Positions 43,010 to 51,559 of a stretch of 64,000 bases of DNA are shown piece after piece (within the stretch, counting starts at the first letter, position 1; every line of letters begins with the position of its first letter). The notes below the pieces were generated by a model. The model was not told the DNA's origin, did not search any database, and saw only the letters and a list, made by a program, of their open reading frames with translations. Location of the stretch: NCBI GenBank assembly GCA_963663525.2, contig CAXXHC010000004.1, positions 558,001 through 622,000 of the forward strand, given 5' to 3'. The position numbers and the translations under genes were made by a program. Source of the DNA: G963663525 sp963663525. Its GTDB lineage: Bacteria > Myxococcota_A > SURF-8 > G963663525.

Positions 43010-46000
43010 TGAAGAATTCCACGGAGACGGCGCAAAAAAGGCGCTTCGAACGTAAAAAACTGGGGCTTTCGGGCCGCATCGCCGACGCTTTCCAGGATAG
43101 CAAGCTCACTCCGCTGATCGTGCTGGCGGCCCTTGTGCTGGGATTTTTCGCCACGTCGATCACGCCGCGCGAAGAGGAGCCACAGATCGTTGTCCCGATG
43201 GTGGATATCTTCGTGCAGGCGCCGGGGCTGAGTTCCGGGGAAATCGAGCAACTTGTTTCCACTCCGTTGGAAAAGCTTCTTTGGGAAATCCCCGGCGTGG
43301 ACGACGTATACACTACCTCGCGACCGAACATCTCCATGGCCATTGTTCGTTTCGATGTGGGCGAGAACGAAGAGGACAGCCTCGTCAAGATTTACAACAA
43401 AGTCCAGAGCAACCTGGACCGCATCCCCATCGGCGTGAATCCGCCGCTGATTAAACTCAAAGGCATCGACGACGTGCCGGTGATGAGCGTCACGTTGCAC
43501 TCCAAAATCTATGACTCCACCATGCTCCGGCGCGTGGCGGGGGAGGTCGCCACCGAGTTGAAAAAGGTGGACGACGTGAGCGAAACGGCGATCATCGGCG
43601 GTGAGCCGAGGCAGATCCGGGTGGAGGTCGATCCCGACAGGCTCGCGGGGCACATGATTTCCCCATTGCAGGTCTATCAGGCGCTGGGACGGGACAACAG
43701 CAACCTGTCGGCGGGCGGATTCAGCCGGGCCGATATGCATTTTCTCGTGGAGGTAGGCGACTTTTTCCGTTCGGCGCGAGACGTGGAGCAGACCATCGTG
43801 GCCGTCTACAACGACAAGCCGGTATATCTCTCCGATGTGGCGACCGTCTACGACGGGTACGCGGAAGTCAGTACCTATGTGTTTCATCGGGATGGTGCAG
43901 GAGCGGAAGGGACCATAGAAGAAGAAAACGCACCGTCCCGCCCGATGGAAGACGAATCCGCCGTGACCATCGCCGTGGCCAAGCGTCGGGGCGCGAACGC
44001 CACATGGTTGACCCAAACGCTCTCCGAACGTCTGGAGGATATGAAGGGGACGGTTCTCGTGTCGGGTATCGACGCAACCATCACTCGCGACTACGGAGAA
44101 ACCGCCAAGGAGAAGTCCAACGAGTTGATTTTCCACATGTTTTTGGCGACGATCTCCGTTGTGATCCTGATGTGGCTGTTTCTTGGTGTCAAAGAAGCGT
44201 TGGTTGTCGCTGTGGCGGTGCCCGTGACATTGGCGCTGACGCTGTTTGCCAGCTACTTTTTCGGCTACACACTCAACCGCGTAACGCTGTTCGCATTGAT
44301 TTTTGCTATCGGTATCCTGGTGGACGACGCCATCGTCGTGGTGGAGAACATCCACCGTCACTTCAAAATGAAGTGGGGGCCGCTGGACACGATTACTTCG
44401 TTTGCCGTGGACGAGGTGGGTAATCCGACGATTCTTGCGACGTTCACCGTGATTTTCGCCCTGATGCCCATGGCTTTCGTTTCCGGAATGATGGGTCCGT
44501 ACATGAGCCCCATTCCGATCAACGCCTCGGCGGCGATGCTGTTCAGCCTGTTTGTGGCCTTCGTGGTCACGCCTTGGATGACCAAGCGCCTGCTAGCTTA
44601 TTCCGAAAAACGTAAACAAAACAAGGCGTTGGAAGAAGATCGCGAGCACGACGAGCACGATTCGGACGGTGGCGCCATCGGTCGGGTATATCGGAAAATC
44701 CTCGAACCGATGGTGGATAAACCCGCCCTTCGCGCCGGAGTGCTGGTCGGGGTCGTTGTGTTGCTTATCGGGTCGATGGCCATGGTCTACGTCCGTGCGG
44801 TGAAGGTCAAAATGCTGCCGCATGACAACAAGTCCGAATTCCAGGTCATCATCGATATGGACGAGGGCACGACGCTGGAACGCACGGCGGCGGTCACGCG
44901 GGAAATCGCGGCGGAACTCGTGAAAGAGCCGGTGGTGCGTGACGTGCAGATGTACGTCGGCACGGCGTCGCCGATCAATTTTAATGGCCTTGTACGTCAT
45001 TACTTCCTGCGTCAGGGACCGAACGTGGCGGATATCCAGGTCAATCTCGTGGAAAAACACGCACGAAGCGAGAAAAGCCACGACATCGCCAAGCGGTTGC
45101 GGCCCATCATCACGAAAATCGCCGAGCGCCACGGCGCGTCCACGCTGGTGGCCGAAGTGCCGCCGGGACCGCCCGTGCTTTCGACGATGCAGACTGAAGT
45201 CTACGGCCCGGATCTCGAAGGCCAGTACGTGCTGGCCGGTAAGGTCAAGGAATTATTCGAGAAATCTCCCAACATCGTGGATGTGGACTGGTACGCCGAG
45301 GTGCAACAGCCGGAATTTCGCCTGAAAGTGGACAAGGCCAAAGCGGCGCTTTCGGGCGTCACTACCGAGCAGATTACCCACACCATCGGTCTCGCATTGT
45401 ACGGCAAAGCGGCGGGGTTGATGGTCACCGAGCGCGACCGCGAGCCGGTGGAAGTAATGGTGCAGGTGCCTACTGCGCAACGTTCGTCCATCGACGATCT
45501 TTCCGACATCAAAGTCCACGGCAAGGACGGTCGTATGGTGGCGATTCGGGAACTGGTGGATCAGAACCTGGAGGCGGAGGATCGCTTCATCTACCACAAG
45601 AACCTGCGCCGCGTGGTGTATCTCACCGGCGAAGTCGGCGGGCAGGGAGAAAGCCCTGTGTATGCTATTCTTGACACCATGCCGGATATAGACAAACTAA
45701 AAGCGCCCAACGGGCACAAGATCGATCAGCTTCTGGACGGGATGCCGGAGTCGGAACGCAACTACAGTGTCAAATGGGACGGCGAATGGCAGATTACCCA
45801 CGACGTTTTCCGTGACATGGGTATTGCCTTCGCCATCGTGCTGGTGCTGATGTACATCCTCGTCGTGGCCTGGTTCAAGAGCTTCCTGACGCCGATCATC
45901 ATCATGCTGCCGATTCCGCTGACGTTGATCGGGATTCTGCCCGGACACTGGGCGACGAACACCTACTTCACCGCAACAAGCATGATTGGTTTCATCGCAC

Positions 46001-46302
46001 TTGCAGGCATCATCGTGCGCAACTCGATTCTTCTCGTCGATTTCATCGAGCAGGAACTGGAAGCGGGCACCTCGCTGCGTGAGGCCGTGCTCAAGGCGGG
46101 AGCCATTCGTTTCCGACCGATTTTCCTCACGGCTGCGGCCCTGGTGGTAGGCGGCGCGGTAATTCTGCTGGACCCGATCTTCAGCGGTCTGGCGGTCAGT
46201 CTGATCTTCGGCGTGGTCATCGCCACGCTGCTGACTTTGGTAGTGATTCCACTGATTTACTACGCGGTGAGGCGGCGCACGTTGGAGCGTGCCGACGCCT
46301 GA
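43006..46302 (+). CDS. RND-family efflux pump (inner membrane)
   Basis: 1098 residues, slightly longer than the usual ~1040. Twelve membrane segments with large periplasmic loops after TM1 and TM7. TM4 region ALIFAIGILVDDAIVVVENIHRHF carries the two proton-relay aspartates. An acidic/His stretch (EDREHDEHDSDGG) follows TM6. The sequence resembles AcrB/CzcA-superfamily pumps of the hydrophobe type more than heavy-metal pumps, but the substrate is not decided. It ends the tripartite system with the preceding channel and adaptor. Confidence 0.92.
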   Translation: MMKNSTETAQKRRFERKKLGLSGRIADAFQDSKLTPLIVLAALVLGFFATSITPREEEPQIVVPMVDIFVQAPGLSSGEIEQLVSTPLEKLLWEIPGVDDVYTTSRPNISMAIVRFDVGENEEDSLVKIYNKVQSNLDRIPIGVNPPLIKLKGIDDVPVMSVTLHSKIYDSTMLRRVAGEVATELKKVDDVSETAIIGGEPRQIRVEVDPDRLAGHMISPLQVYQALGRDNSNLSAGGFSRADMHFLVEVGDFFRSARDVEQTIVAVYNDKPVYLSDVATVYDGYAEVSTYVFHRDGAGAEGTIEEENAPSRPMEDESAVTIAVAKRRGANATWLTQTLSERLEDMKGTVLVSGIDATITRDYGETAKEKSNELIFHMFLATISVVILMWLFLGVKEALVVAVAVPVTLALTLFASYFFGYTLNRVTLFALIFAIGILVDDAIVVVENIHRHFKMKWGPLDTITSFAVDEVGNPTILATFTVIFALMPMAFVSGMMGPYMSPIPINASAAMLFSLFVAFVVTPWMTKRLLAYSEKRKQNKALEEDREHDEHDSDGGAIGRVYRKILEPMVDKPALRAGVLVGVVVLLIGSMAMVYVRAVKVKMLPHDNKSEFQVIIDMDEGTTLERTAAVTREIAAELVKEPVVRDVQMYVGTASPINFNGLVRHYFLRQGPNVADIQVNLVEKHARSEKSHDIAKRLRPIITKIAERHGASTLVAEVPPGPPVLSTMQTEVYGPDLEGQYVLAGKVKELFEKSPNIVDVDWYAEVQQPEFRLKVDKAKAALSGVTTEQITHTIGLALYGKAAGLMVTERDREPVEVMVQVPTAQRSSIDDLSDIKVHGKDGRMVAIRELVDQNLEAEDRFIYHKNLRRVVYLTGEVGGQGESPVYAILDTMPDIDKLKAPNGHKIDQLLDGMPESERNYSVKWDGEWQITHDVFRDMGIAFAIVLVLMYILVVAWFKSFLTPIIIMLPIPLTLIGILPGHWATNTYFTATSMIGFIALAGIIVRNSILLVDFIEQELEAGTSLREAVLKAGAIRFRPIFLTAAALVVGGAVILLDPIFSGLAVSLIFGVVIATLLTLVVIPLIYYAVRRRTLERADA

Positions 46303-46338
46303 GCCATGGGAATAGGAACGAACTAAAGGAGAAACGCC

Positions 46339-46638
46339 ATGAAACTGTTGATGATTATACTCGACGAGACGGTCCGGGACGAGGTGGAAGCCACCCTGGA
46401 CAAGCACGAGGTCAACGGCTACACCGAAATTCCCATGGCCTTTGGGGAAGGGAAAAGCGGGAAAAAGCTGGCCAGTCGCCTGCATCCGGGTGCCAACAGC
46501 ATCGTTTTCAGCATCATCGACGACGACCGGCTGGACCCGATCAAGGCCGACCTCATGCAGACCTGTGCCGCGAAGACCGACGAAAACTGCCCTAAACCCA
46601 TACACATTGCCGTGTTGAAGGTTGAAGAATTTTTCTAG
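46339..46638 (+). CDS. Small PII-like ferredoxin-fold protein of the efflux operon
   Basis: 99 residues. It begins KLLMIILDETVRDEVEATLDKHEVNGYTEIPMAFGEGKSGKKLASRLHPG, a beta-alpha-beta start typical of PII-like/ferredoxin-fold proteins. It lacks the full PII T-loop and Walker-like signature. Such small proteins commonly end RND operons and may bind metal or nucleotide and modulate the pump. There is a cysteine pair (TCAAKTDENC). Good AAGGAG ribosome site; 36 bases after the pump gene and followed by a terminator. Confidence 0.75.
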   Translation: MKLLMIILDETVRDEVEATLDKHEVNGYTEIPMAFGEGKSGKKLASRLHPGANSIVFSIIDDDRLDPIKADLMQTCAAKTDENCPKPIHIAVLKVEEFF

Positions 46639-46692
46639 GAGAACGGGAAACGGTTCGAAACGTCGGTGATCCTCAGGAGGGATACGGCGCGT

Positions 46693-46727
46693 ACGACCGG
46701 ACCTTTGGGTCCGGTCGTATCTTTTTG
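46693..46727 (+). terminator. Terminator of the efflux operon
   Basis: Stem ACGACCGGACC / GGTCCGGTCGT (11 bp, TTTG loop) followed by a short T-run. Confidence 0.8.
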
Positions 46728-46761
46728 GAATCACAGGTGAAAAGCAATTCAACTGGATACG

Positions 46762-46790
46762 AAAAAGCCCCGGTAGTGAACCGGGGCGGT
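46762..46790 (-). terminator. Terminator of the ferritin-like gene
   Basis: Stem GCCCCGGT / ACCGGGGC (read on the minus strand) followed by five T. Faces the efflux-operon terminator. Confidence 0.75.
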
Positions 46791-46812
46791 TTGATCCGAT
46801 GAGGGGTGAGTG

Positions 46813-47313
46813 TCAACGGCGCTTGCCCAACATCATTTCCAGGTCTTCTTGCAGCGACTGGAGGTCTTCCTCGTGTTCGACCTCGTCTTCCAGGATCTGC
46901 ACGGCCATGTTGTAGGTTACCGGGTCTTTCATGCCGACTTCTTCGATCAGGGAGTGATACACGGAAATCGCGCATTGCTCGCCCTTGATGTTCTGCTCCA
47001 GAATCTTTTCCACATAGGGGTCCGCCGGCTCATCGTAGCCGCAGTTGGTCATGTCGAACCAGGCTTTCGGCGTGGTCAGCGGTGTGCCGCCAAGCTGGAT
47101 GATGCGGTTGGATACCATGTCCGCGTGCCGCAATTCGTCCGTGGCGTGCTGCATCAGTTCGGCGATGACGGCATCCTTCATCGGTCCCGCGACGATCTTC
47201 GCCCCCAGCCAGTACTGGTAGTAGGCCAGCCATTCATCGGCAAACGCTTTGTTCAACAATTCCAACACGTGTTCGACATCGATTCCGACAATAGACCTTC
47301 CCTTAGTTCCCAT
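46813..47313 (-). CDS. DPSL-type ferritin-like (thioferritin) protein
   Basis: 166 residues. Four-helix ferritin fold: iron ligands expected in NKAFADEWLAYYQYW, HATDELRHADM, EQNIKGEQCAISVYH and EDEVEHEEDL (Glu/His pairs). Two cysteines (in TNCGYD and GEQCAI) match the thioferritin/DPSL pattern known from Bacteroides and archaea. These proteins detoxify peroxide with iron oxidation. It lies downstream of the catalase gene on the same strand, fitting a peroxide-defence unit. Ends before its own terminator. Confidence 0.85.
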   Translation of the reverse strand: MGTKGRSIVGIDVEHVLELLNKAFADEWLAYYQYWLGAKIVAGPMKDAVIAELMQHATDELRHADMVSNRIIQLGGTPLTTPKAWFDMTNCGYDEPADPYVEKILEQNIKGEQCAISVYHSLIEEVGMKDPVTYNMAVQILEDEVEHEEDLQSLQEDLEMMLGKRR

Positions 47314-47381
47314 TACACACTCCTTTCGTTGTTCGGCTAAAAATCACCGTTCCGATGATCGGAAAACAATGGAAAAAATGC

Positions 47382-47415
47382 AACCCGGAGACGACTTCGG
47401 GCACGTCTCCGGGTT
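47382..47415 (-). terminator. Terminator of the catalase gene
   Basis: 12-bp stem AACCCGGAGACG (47382-47393) and CGTCTCCGGGTT (47404-47415), with a T-rich tail on the minus strand. The ferritin-like gene is therefore probably also separately transcribed. Confidence 0.75.
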
Positions 47416-47422
47416 GTTAACC

Positions 47423-48883
47423 TTATGATTTTACTTCGCTCATCGGAATTTCGAGCGCCTTGGCCACGCCTTCTCCGTAAGCGGGATCGGCCTTGGCACA
47501 GTTGCCGATATGGCGGATCTTGATCTCTCTCGGCGCGTCGCCCATCGCACGGGCGGTGTTTTCGAAAAGCGCCTGCTGCTGTTCCGGGTTCATCATGCGG
47601 AACAGTGCTCCCGGCTGGGAATAGTAATCGTCGTCGTCCTCGCGATGGCTCCAATGGTCCGCCGCGCCACTGAGCTCCAACGGGGGTTCCTTGACTTCCG
47701 GTTGCTCCTGCCACTCGTTGTAGCTGTTGGGTTCGTATCCCAGGGTTGCGCCGAAATTGCCGTCCACACGCATCTGGCCGTCCCGGTGGTAGCTATGCAC
47801 GGGGCAGCGGGCCTGGTTGACCGGAATCAGGTGGTGGTTCACGCCGAGACGGTAGCGTTGGGCGTCGCCGTAGGAAAACAGCCGTCCTTGCAGCATTTTA
47901 TCCGGTGAAAATCCGATGCCCGGCACGATGTTCGCGGGGTTGAAGGCCGCCTGTTCGACGTCGGCGAAGTAGTTTTCCGGGTTGCGGTTCAACTCCATCA
48001 CGCCGACGTCCATCAGCGGAAAATCGGCGTGCGGCCAGACTTTGGTGAGGTCGAAGGGATTGAAAGGCAGCGCCTTGGCCTGGTCGTCCGTCATGACCTG
48101 GATTTTCACGTTCCACTTGGGGAAATCGCCGTTTTCGATGCTGTCGAACAGGTCGCGCTGGTGGCTTTCGCGGCATTTTCCGATCATCGCCTCGGCTTCG
48201 GCATCGGTCAGGTTTTTGATGCCCTGCTGGGTTTTCAGGTGGAATTTCACCCAGATACGTTCATTGTCGGTGTTGATGAGGCCGAAGGTGTGGCTGCCGT
48301 AGCCGTTCATGTGGCGATAACTGGCCGGAATGCCCCGCTCGCTCATGGTGATGGTCACCTGATGCAACGCTTCGGGGAGGTTCGTCCAGAAATCCCAGTT
48401 GTTTTTCGCGCTACGCAAGTTCGTTTTCGGATCGCGCTTGACGGCATGGTTGAGATCCGGGAATTTCAGCGGATCGCGCAGGAAAAACACCGGGGTGTTG
48501 TTGCCGACGAGATCCCAGTTGCCTTCCTCTGTATAGAATTTGATGGCAAATCCCCGGATATCGCGCTCGGCGTCGGCGGCGCCGCGCTCGCCCGCCACGG
48601 TGGAGAAGCGCACGAAGCACTCGGTTTTCTTGCCGATTTCGGAGAAAATCTTCGCTTTGGTGTATTTCGTGATGTCGTGAGTCACGGTGAAGGTTCCGAA
48701 CGCTCCGCTGCCCTTGGCGTGCATCCGGCGTTCCGGAATCACTTCCCGGTCGAAGTGTGCCAACTTCTCCAAAAACCACACATCTTGCAACAGCATAGGA
48801 CCGCGTGGTCCGGCGGTGACGACGTTCTGGTTGTCGGCGACCGGCGCGCCGACGTTGTTGGTGAGTTTTTTCTTTTCCGTCAT
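47423..48883 (-). CDS. katA: Monofunctional catalase (small-subunit clade 3 type)
   Basis: 486 residues. Heme-dependent H2O2 dismutation. Key residues in family motifs: the active-site His in ERRMHAKGSGAFG (residue ~54), Asn in VGNNTPVFFLRD and the proximal tyrosine in RLFSYGDAQRYRLG. Small-subunit length, no C-terminal flavodoxin domain. Upstream of the DPSL ferritin. The gene symbol is by family resemblance. Confidence 0.96.
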   Translation of the reverse strand: MTEKKKLTNNVGAPVADNQNVVTAGPRGPMLLQDVWFLEKLAHFDREVIPERRMHAKGSGAFGTFTVTHDITKYTKAKIFSEIGKKTECFVRFSTVAGERGAADAERDIRGFAIKFYTEEGNWDLVGNNTPVFFLRDPLKFPDLNHAVKRDPKTNLRSAKNNWDFWTNLPEALHQVTITMSERGIPASYRHMNGYGSHTFGLINTDNERIWVKFHLKTQQGIKNLTDAEAEAMIGKCRESHQRDLFDSIENGDFPKWNVKIQVMTDDQAKALPFNPFDLTKVWPHADFPLMDVGVMELNRNPENYFADVEQAAFNPANIVPGIGFSPDKMLQGRLFSYGDAQRYRLGVNHHLIPVNQARCPVHSYHRDGQMRVDGNFGATLGYEPNSYNEWQEQPEVKEPPLELSGAADHWSHREDDDDYYSQPGALFRMMNPEQQQALFENTARAMGDAPREIKIRHIGNCAKADPAYGEGVAKALEIPMSEVKS

Positions 48884-49355
48884 GATCGTCTTCCTTTCTT
48901 GCCTTTCGGCGTATAAGGGGTTCGGGAGGCGATTTCTCGATTGGAACTAGTCAACATGATGGTCGAATCCCGTGCGCGATTGTTATGAGATTTCAATGAG
49001 GTTTTTCTCGTCACGGAAAAGATATCCGAATCGTTCAGCCTGAAATCGCAAAAAGATCCGCATGGTCTGCGGACAAAATTTGGGGTACGCACGAACAAAT
49101 CAAACGAGTTGGATTTTCACATTGGATGGGTAATTTATAGTGCTTCTCCAAAAGCTAGACAAACATTCTAGATTGGCTCGGTGGCCCAATTTATCGTTAA
49201 ATGACAAATAATTCCTAAATAGTAATGAGTCTATAGAAGAAGATATTGCAGGATTGTACTCCTGTCAAGTAGGTTACAACATTTTAACGGACTTCTTGAG
49301 AACGTTCGTATCAGGAAGCTATTCCAAATCTTTCGAAAAGATAAAGGTTGCGGAT
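48884..49355. other. Intergenic region upstream of catalase
   Basis: 472 bases before IS copy 2's element A. Clearly AT-richer from 49130. It should contain the katA promoter; no regulator site was identified and no gene is supported. Confidence 0.5.
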
Positions 49356-49486
49356 CAGGGCGATTCAATTCTTGAAGGATTTTCCAGCTCCAAGTACTTT
49401 TATGGGTGCCATCTATAAGAGAGACCTGTTTGTCAAGCAGATTCCCCCATTTTTTTTCATCGATGTCAAGCCGTCCTTCGTTCATC

Positions 49487-49581
49487 CATCTATTCGGCGT
49501 CGTATTTCACGCGCCATGATTCCGTGCAAGAATCGTCCGCCCCATTCACGGTCAAGCTCTCGTCGGAGCACTGGCACCCGC
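49487..49581 (-). ncRNA. Predicted bridge (seeker) RNA guide loops of IS copy 2
   Basis: Same four guide segments as copy 1: CATCTAT at 49487-49493, ATGATTCC at 49516-49523, CACGGTC at 49547-49553 and TGGCACCCGC at 49572-49581. Unchanged guides imply the same target specificity. Confidence 0.78.
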
Positions 49582-49644
49582 GGGGTCGGACGAAACGGTG
49601 ATTCGAAAGAACGTATGGAACATCGAAATCTCTTCACGTTGCTT

Positions 49645-49716
49645 CTGTCACTTAGCGTCTATCCTCGTCTGTCACTTAGCGTCTATCTTCGTCTGTCACT
49701 TAGCGTCTATCTTCGT
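49645..49716. repeat. Three 24-bp tandem repeats in IS copy 2
   Basis: Unit CTGTCACTTAGCGTCTATC plus YTCGT, three times; IS copy 1 has a single unit (26922-26945). Lies between the guide loops and the transposase end. Confidence 0.85.
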
Positions 49717-49895
49717 CTGTCGCATTGCGTCTACCTCTTGATCTCGTGGCTTGTCGATACCTCCTTGGCCGGAGCCTTCGCCGAAGGCCTCCCCGTCCGT
49801 CGCCTACAACCCTCTCACGCACGAGCGAGGCGGGCGGGTCAAGGCTGCAAAGCACGAGCGAAGCGAGCCTGGCCTTGACGCGCCCGGTGCTCGTG

Positions 49896-51026
49896 CTACT
49901 GGGCACAAGCCGACGGACGGGGAGGCCTGGAATCGCACCCGTCGCCACCAGACGCACGGCCTGCAAACTCCCAACCCCCATAACCGTCCGGCACCACCCC
50001 CAAAGCCTCGGGCGAAAAGCCCTCGGAACGTTTCAAAAGAGCATGCACGATCCGGCACAGTTTCGCCGCCACCGCCACCTTCGCCTTGTTGGCACCTTGT
50101 TGGCACCGTGCTTCTCCACCCAGCGGCGATAACGGGTTCAGCGGCTTCTTTCGCTTCCGGGCGTGCTGCGCGCACTCCACAAGCAACGCCCGCAACAACC
50201 CCGGCCCCTCCCGCGTGATGCGTCCCTTGCGCTCGCGATCCCCCGAATCGTAGCTCGACGGGCACAGACCCACGTAGGCCGTCACCTGCTTTCCCGAACG
50301 GAAACGACCGATGTCGAACAGATGCGCCGCAAGCGCCAGCCGCGTGATCGGGCCCACTCCCGGAATCGTCTGCACCCCATCGAACGCGTGGTTTTCACGG
50401 CCAAGATCCTCGGCCATCGTCGTCAACCCTTCGATCTGATTCGAGGCCAAAAGGAAGCTGGCGAAATGCGTTTCCAACAGCTGTCTCACCATCTCGGGCA
50501 TCTTGGCGTCGAGCCGCTTTTTCCAGGCCGCTTGGGTGTTCATGCTTCCCGAGGCGCCATCGAGGCCGTACTCCCTCAGCAGCGCCTTGGCGGCGTTGAT
50601 CGCCTGCGTCTGGATCTTCACGTTCAGCGCCCGCGCCTTGAGCACCGAACGAAGCTTGCGCATCGGCTCCGGCGGCAGAACCACCTCGCGAACCAAGGCT
50701 CCCGTGCGCAGGTTGGTACAGAGATCCTGGGCGTCGCGGGTGTCGGTCTTTTTCTTCCGGCTGCGGGTTTTCTTCGCCACTTCATCCGCCGGGTACACCT
50801 GCGGGCATCCTCCCAATACGGCGACGATTCCGCTTGTGGAATACGCCTTCGAACAGGCTTCCATCCCCACCGGCGCACCGGGATGCTTTTCGAGCCAGGG
50901 CCGGAGCGTTTCGGAGAATCCGGAAAAGGTGGTCGGACAGGATCCGAGAAAAACCTGCTTTCCCGTATCGTCCTGAATGCAAATGGTGGTTGACTTCTGA
51001 TGCACATCCATTCCAATACAAATCAT
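49896..51026 (-). CDS. IS110-family DEDD transposase, copy 2
   Basis: 376 residues. Same N-terminal RuvC-like domain (D7, E56 in GMEACS, D95 and D98) and same serine-bearing YDSGDRERKGRITREG region as copy 1. An 11-bp duplication and 2-bp deletion together keep frame but replace YYRRWVVKH by LSPLGGEARCQQ. After EALG the frame differs from copy 1, and the protein ends soon after at VVPDGYGGWEF...SACAQ. This shorter end may be the native one. The altered loop could impair activity. Confidence 0.87.
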   Translation of the reverse strand: MICIGMDVHQKSTTICIQDDTGKQVFLGSCPTTFSGFSETLRPWLEKHPGAPVGMEACSKAYSTSGIVAVLGGCPQVYPADEVAKKTRSRKKKTDTRDAQDLCTNLRTGALVREVVLPPEPMRKLRSVLKARALNVKIQTQAINAAKALLREYGLDGASGSMNTQAAWKKRLDAKMPEMVRQLLETHFASFLLASNQIEGLTTMAEDLGRENHAFDGVQTIPGVGPITRLALAAHLFDIGRFRSGKQVTAYVGLCPSSYDSGDRERKGRITREGPGLLRALLVECAQHARKRKKPLNPLSPLGGEARCQQGANKAKVAVAAKLCRIVHALLKRSEGFSPEALGVVPDGYGGWEFAGRASGGDGCDSRPPRPSACAQ

Positions 51027-51140
51027 GGGCTTTCCTCCTGCTTGGGACGCTCAAGCGATCCCGTCATCAAAATAGGGCGATGATACCATCGACACTGCCG
51101 GGGGAAAGCCCTCTCTTATGGAATCACGGTCTTTCGCCGT

Positions 51141-51320
51141 TAACCCGCATTATTCATGAGGATCGTAGCGAGACGCCGAAAACCGAAGATATTTCATGAA
51201 GTTGGAGCGATTTTCACCCGCAGGCATACTTTACAGTCTGTCGAGGATGAAAATCGGGAAACGAGTGAAAGATCGAGGATTTTCAAGTCGCAGTAGATTC
51301 TTCATGAATTATGCGGGTTA
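51141..51320. mobile_element. Element C (MITE-like, 180 bp), copy 2
   Basis: Ends TAACCCGCATTATTCATGA (51141-51159) and TCATGAATTATGCGGGTTA (51302-51320) are near-perfect inverted repeats. The inside is the reverse complement of 28442-28622. It lies exactly in the loop of element A's hairpin: flanks read CGCCGT and GGCG, which are contiguous (CGCCGTAAGGCG) in the copy at 28.35 kb. Confidence 0.85.
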
Positions 51321-51502
51321 GGCGAATGGCCGTGAAAACACAAGGAATCCGGGCCATCGATCCATTCCGGATCGAAGACCCGGGCACCCATTCCTCGATT
51401 CACAGAGTCGGATTCGTGTCGAATCAAGAATTGAATCGCCCTGTCATTCTTCCACAAGATGCGTCATTTCGTAACCAGACACGCAAAAATGTGACAAAGC
51501 AT

Positions 51503-51537
51503 AAAAAAAACGGGGATCACTTTCGACGATCCCCGTA
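51503..51537 (-). terminator. Terminator of the outer-membrane protein gene
   Basis: Stem CGGGGATC (51511-51518) and GATCCCCG (51528-51535), with a run of eight T on the minus strand. Confidence 0.8.
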
Positions 51538-51559
51538 CTATCTTCCATTATCGTGGGTT

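Larger units (their letters stand above)
49412..51126 (-). mobile_element. IS110-family (IS1111-group) insertion sequence, copy 2
   Basis: 1715 bp, in the same orientation and at the same element A position as copy 1, again at a CA core (49410-49411 and 51125-51126). It is 59 bp longer: two extra 24-bp units in the non-coding part (49669-49716), an 11-bp duplication (near 50088-50109), a 2-bp loss and two 1-bp changes. Same ATAAGAGAG subterminal repeats. Confidence 0.9.
49356..51443. mobile_element. Element A, occupied copy 2 (interrupted by the IS and by element C)
   Basis: Exact 20-bp inverted ends: CAGGGCGATTCAATTCTTGA at 49356-49375 and TCAAGAATTGAATCGCCCTG at 51424-51443. Between them lie the left arm, the IS (49412-51126), a hairpin half, element C (51141-51320) and the rest of element A. 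Confidence 0.8.
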
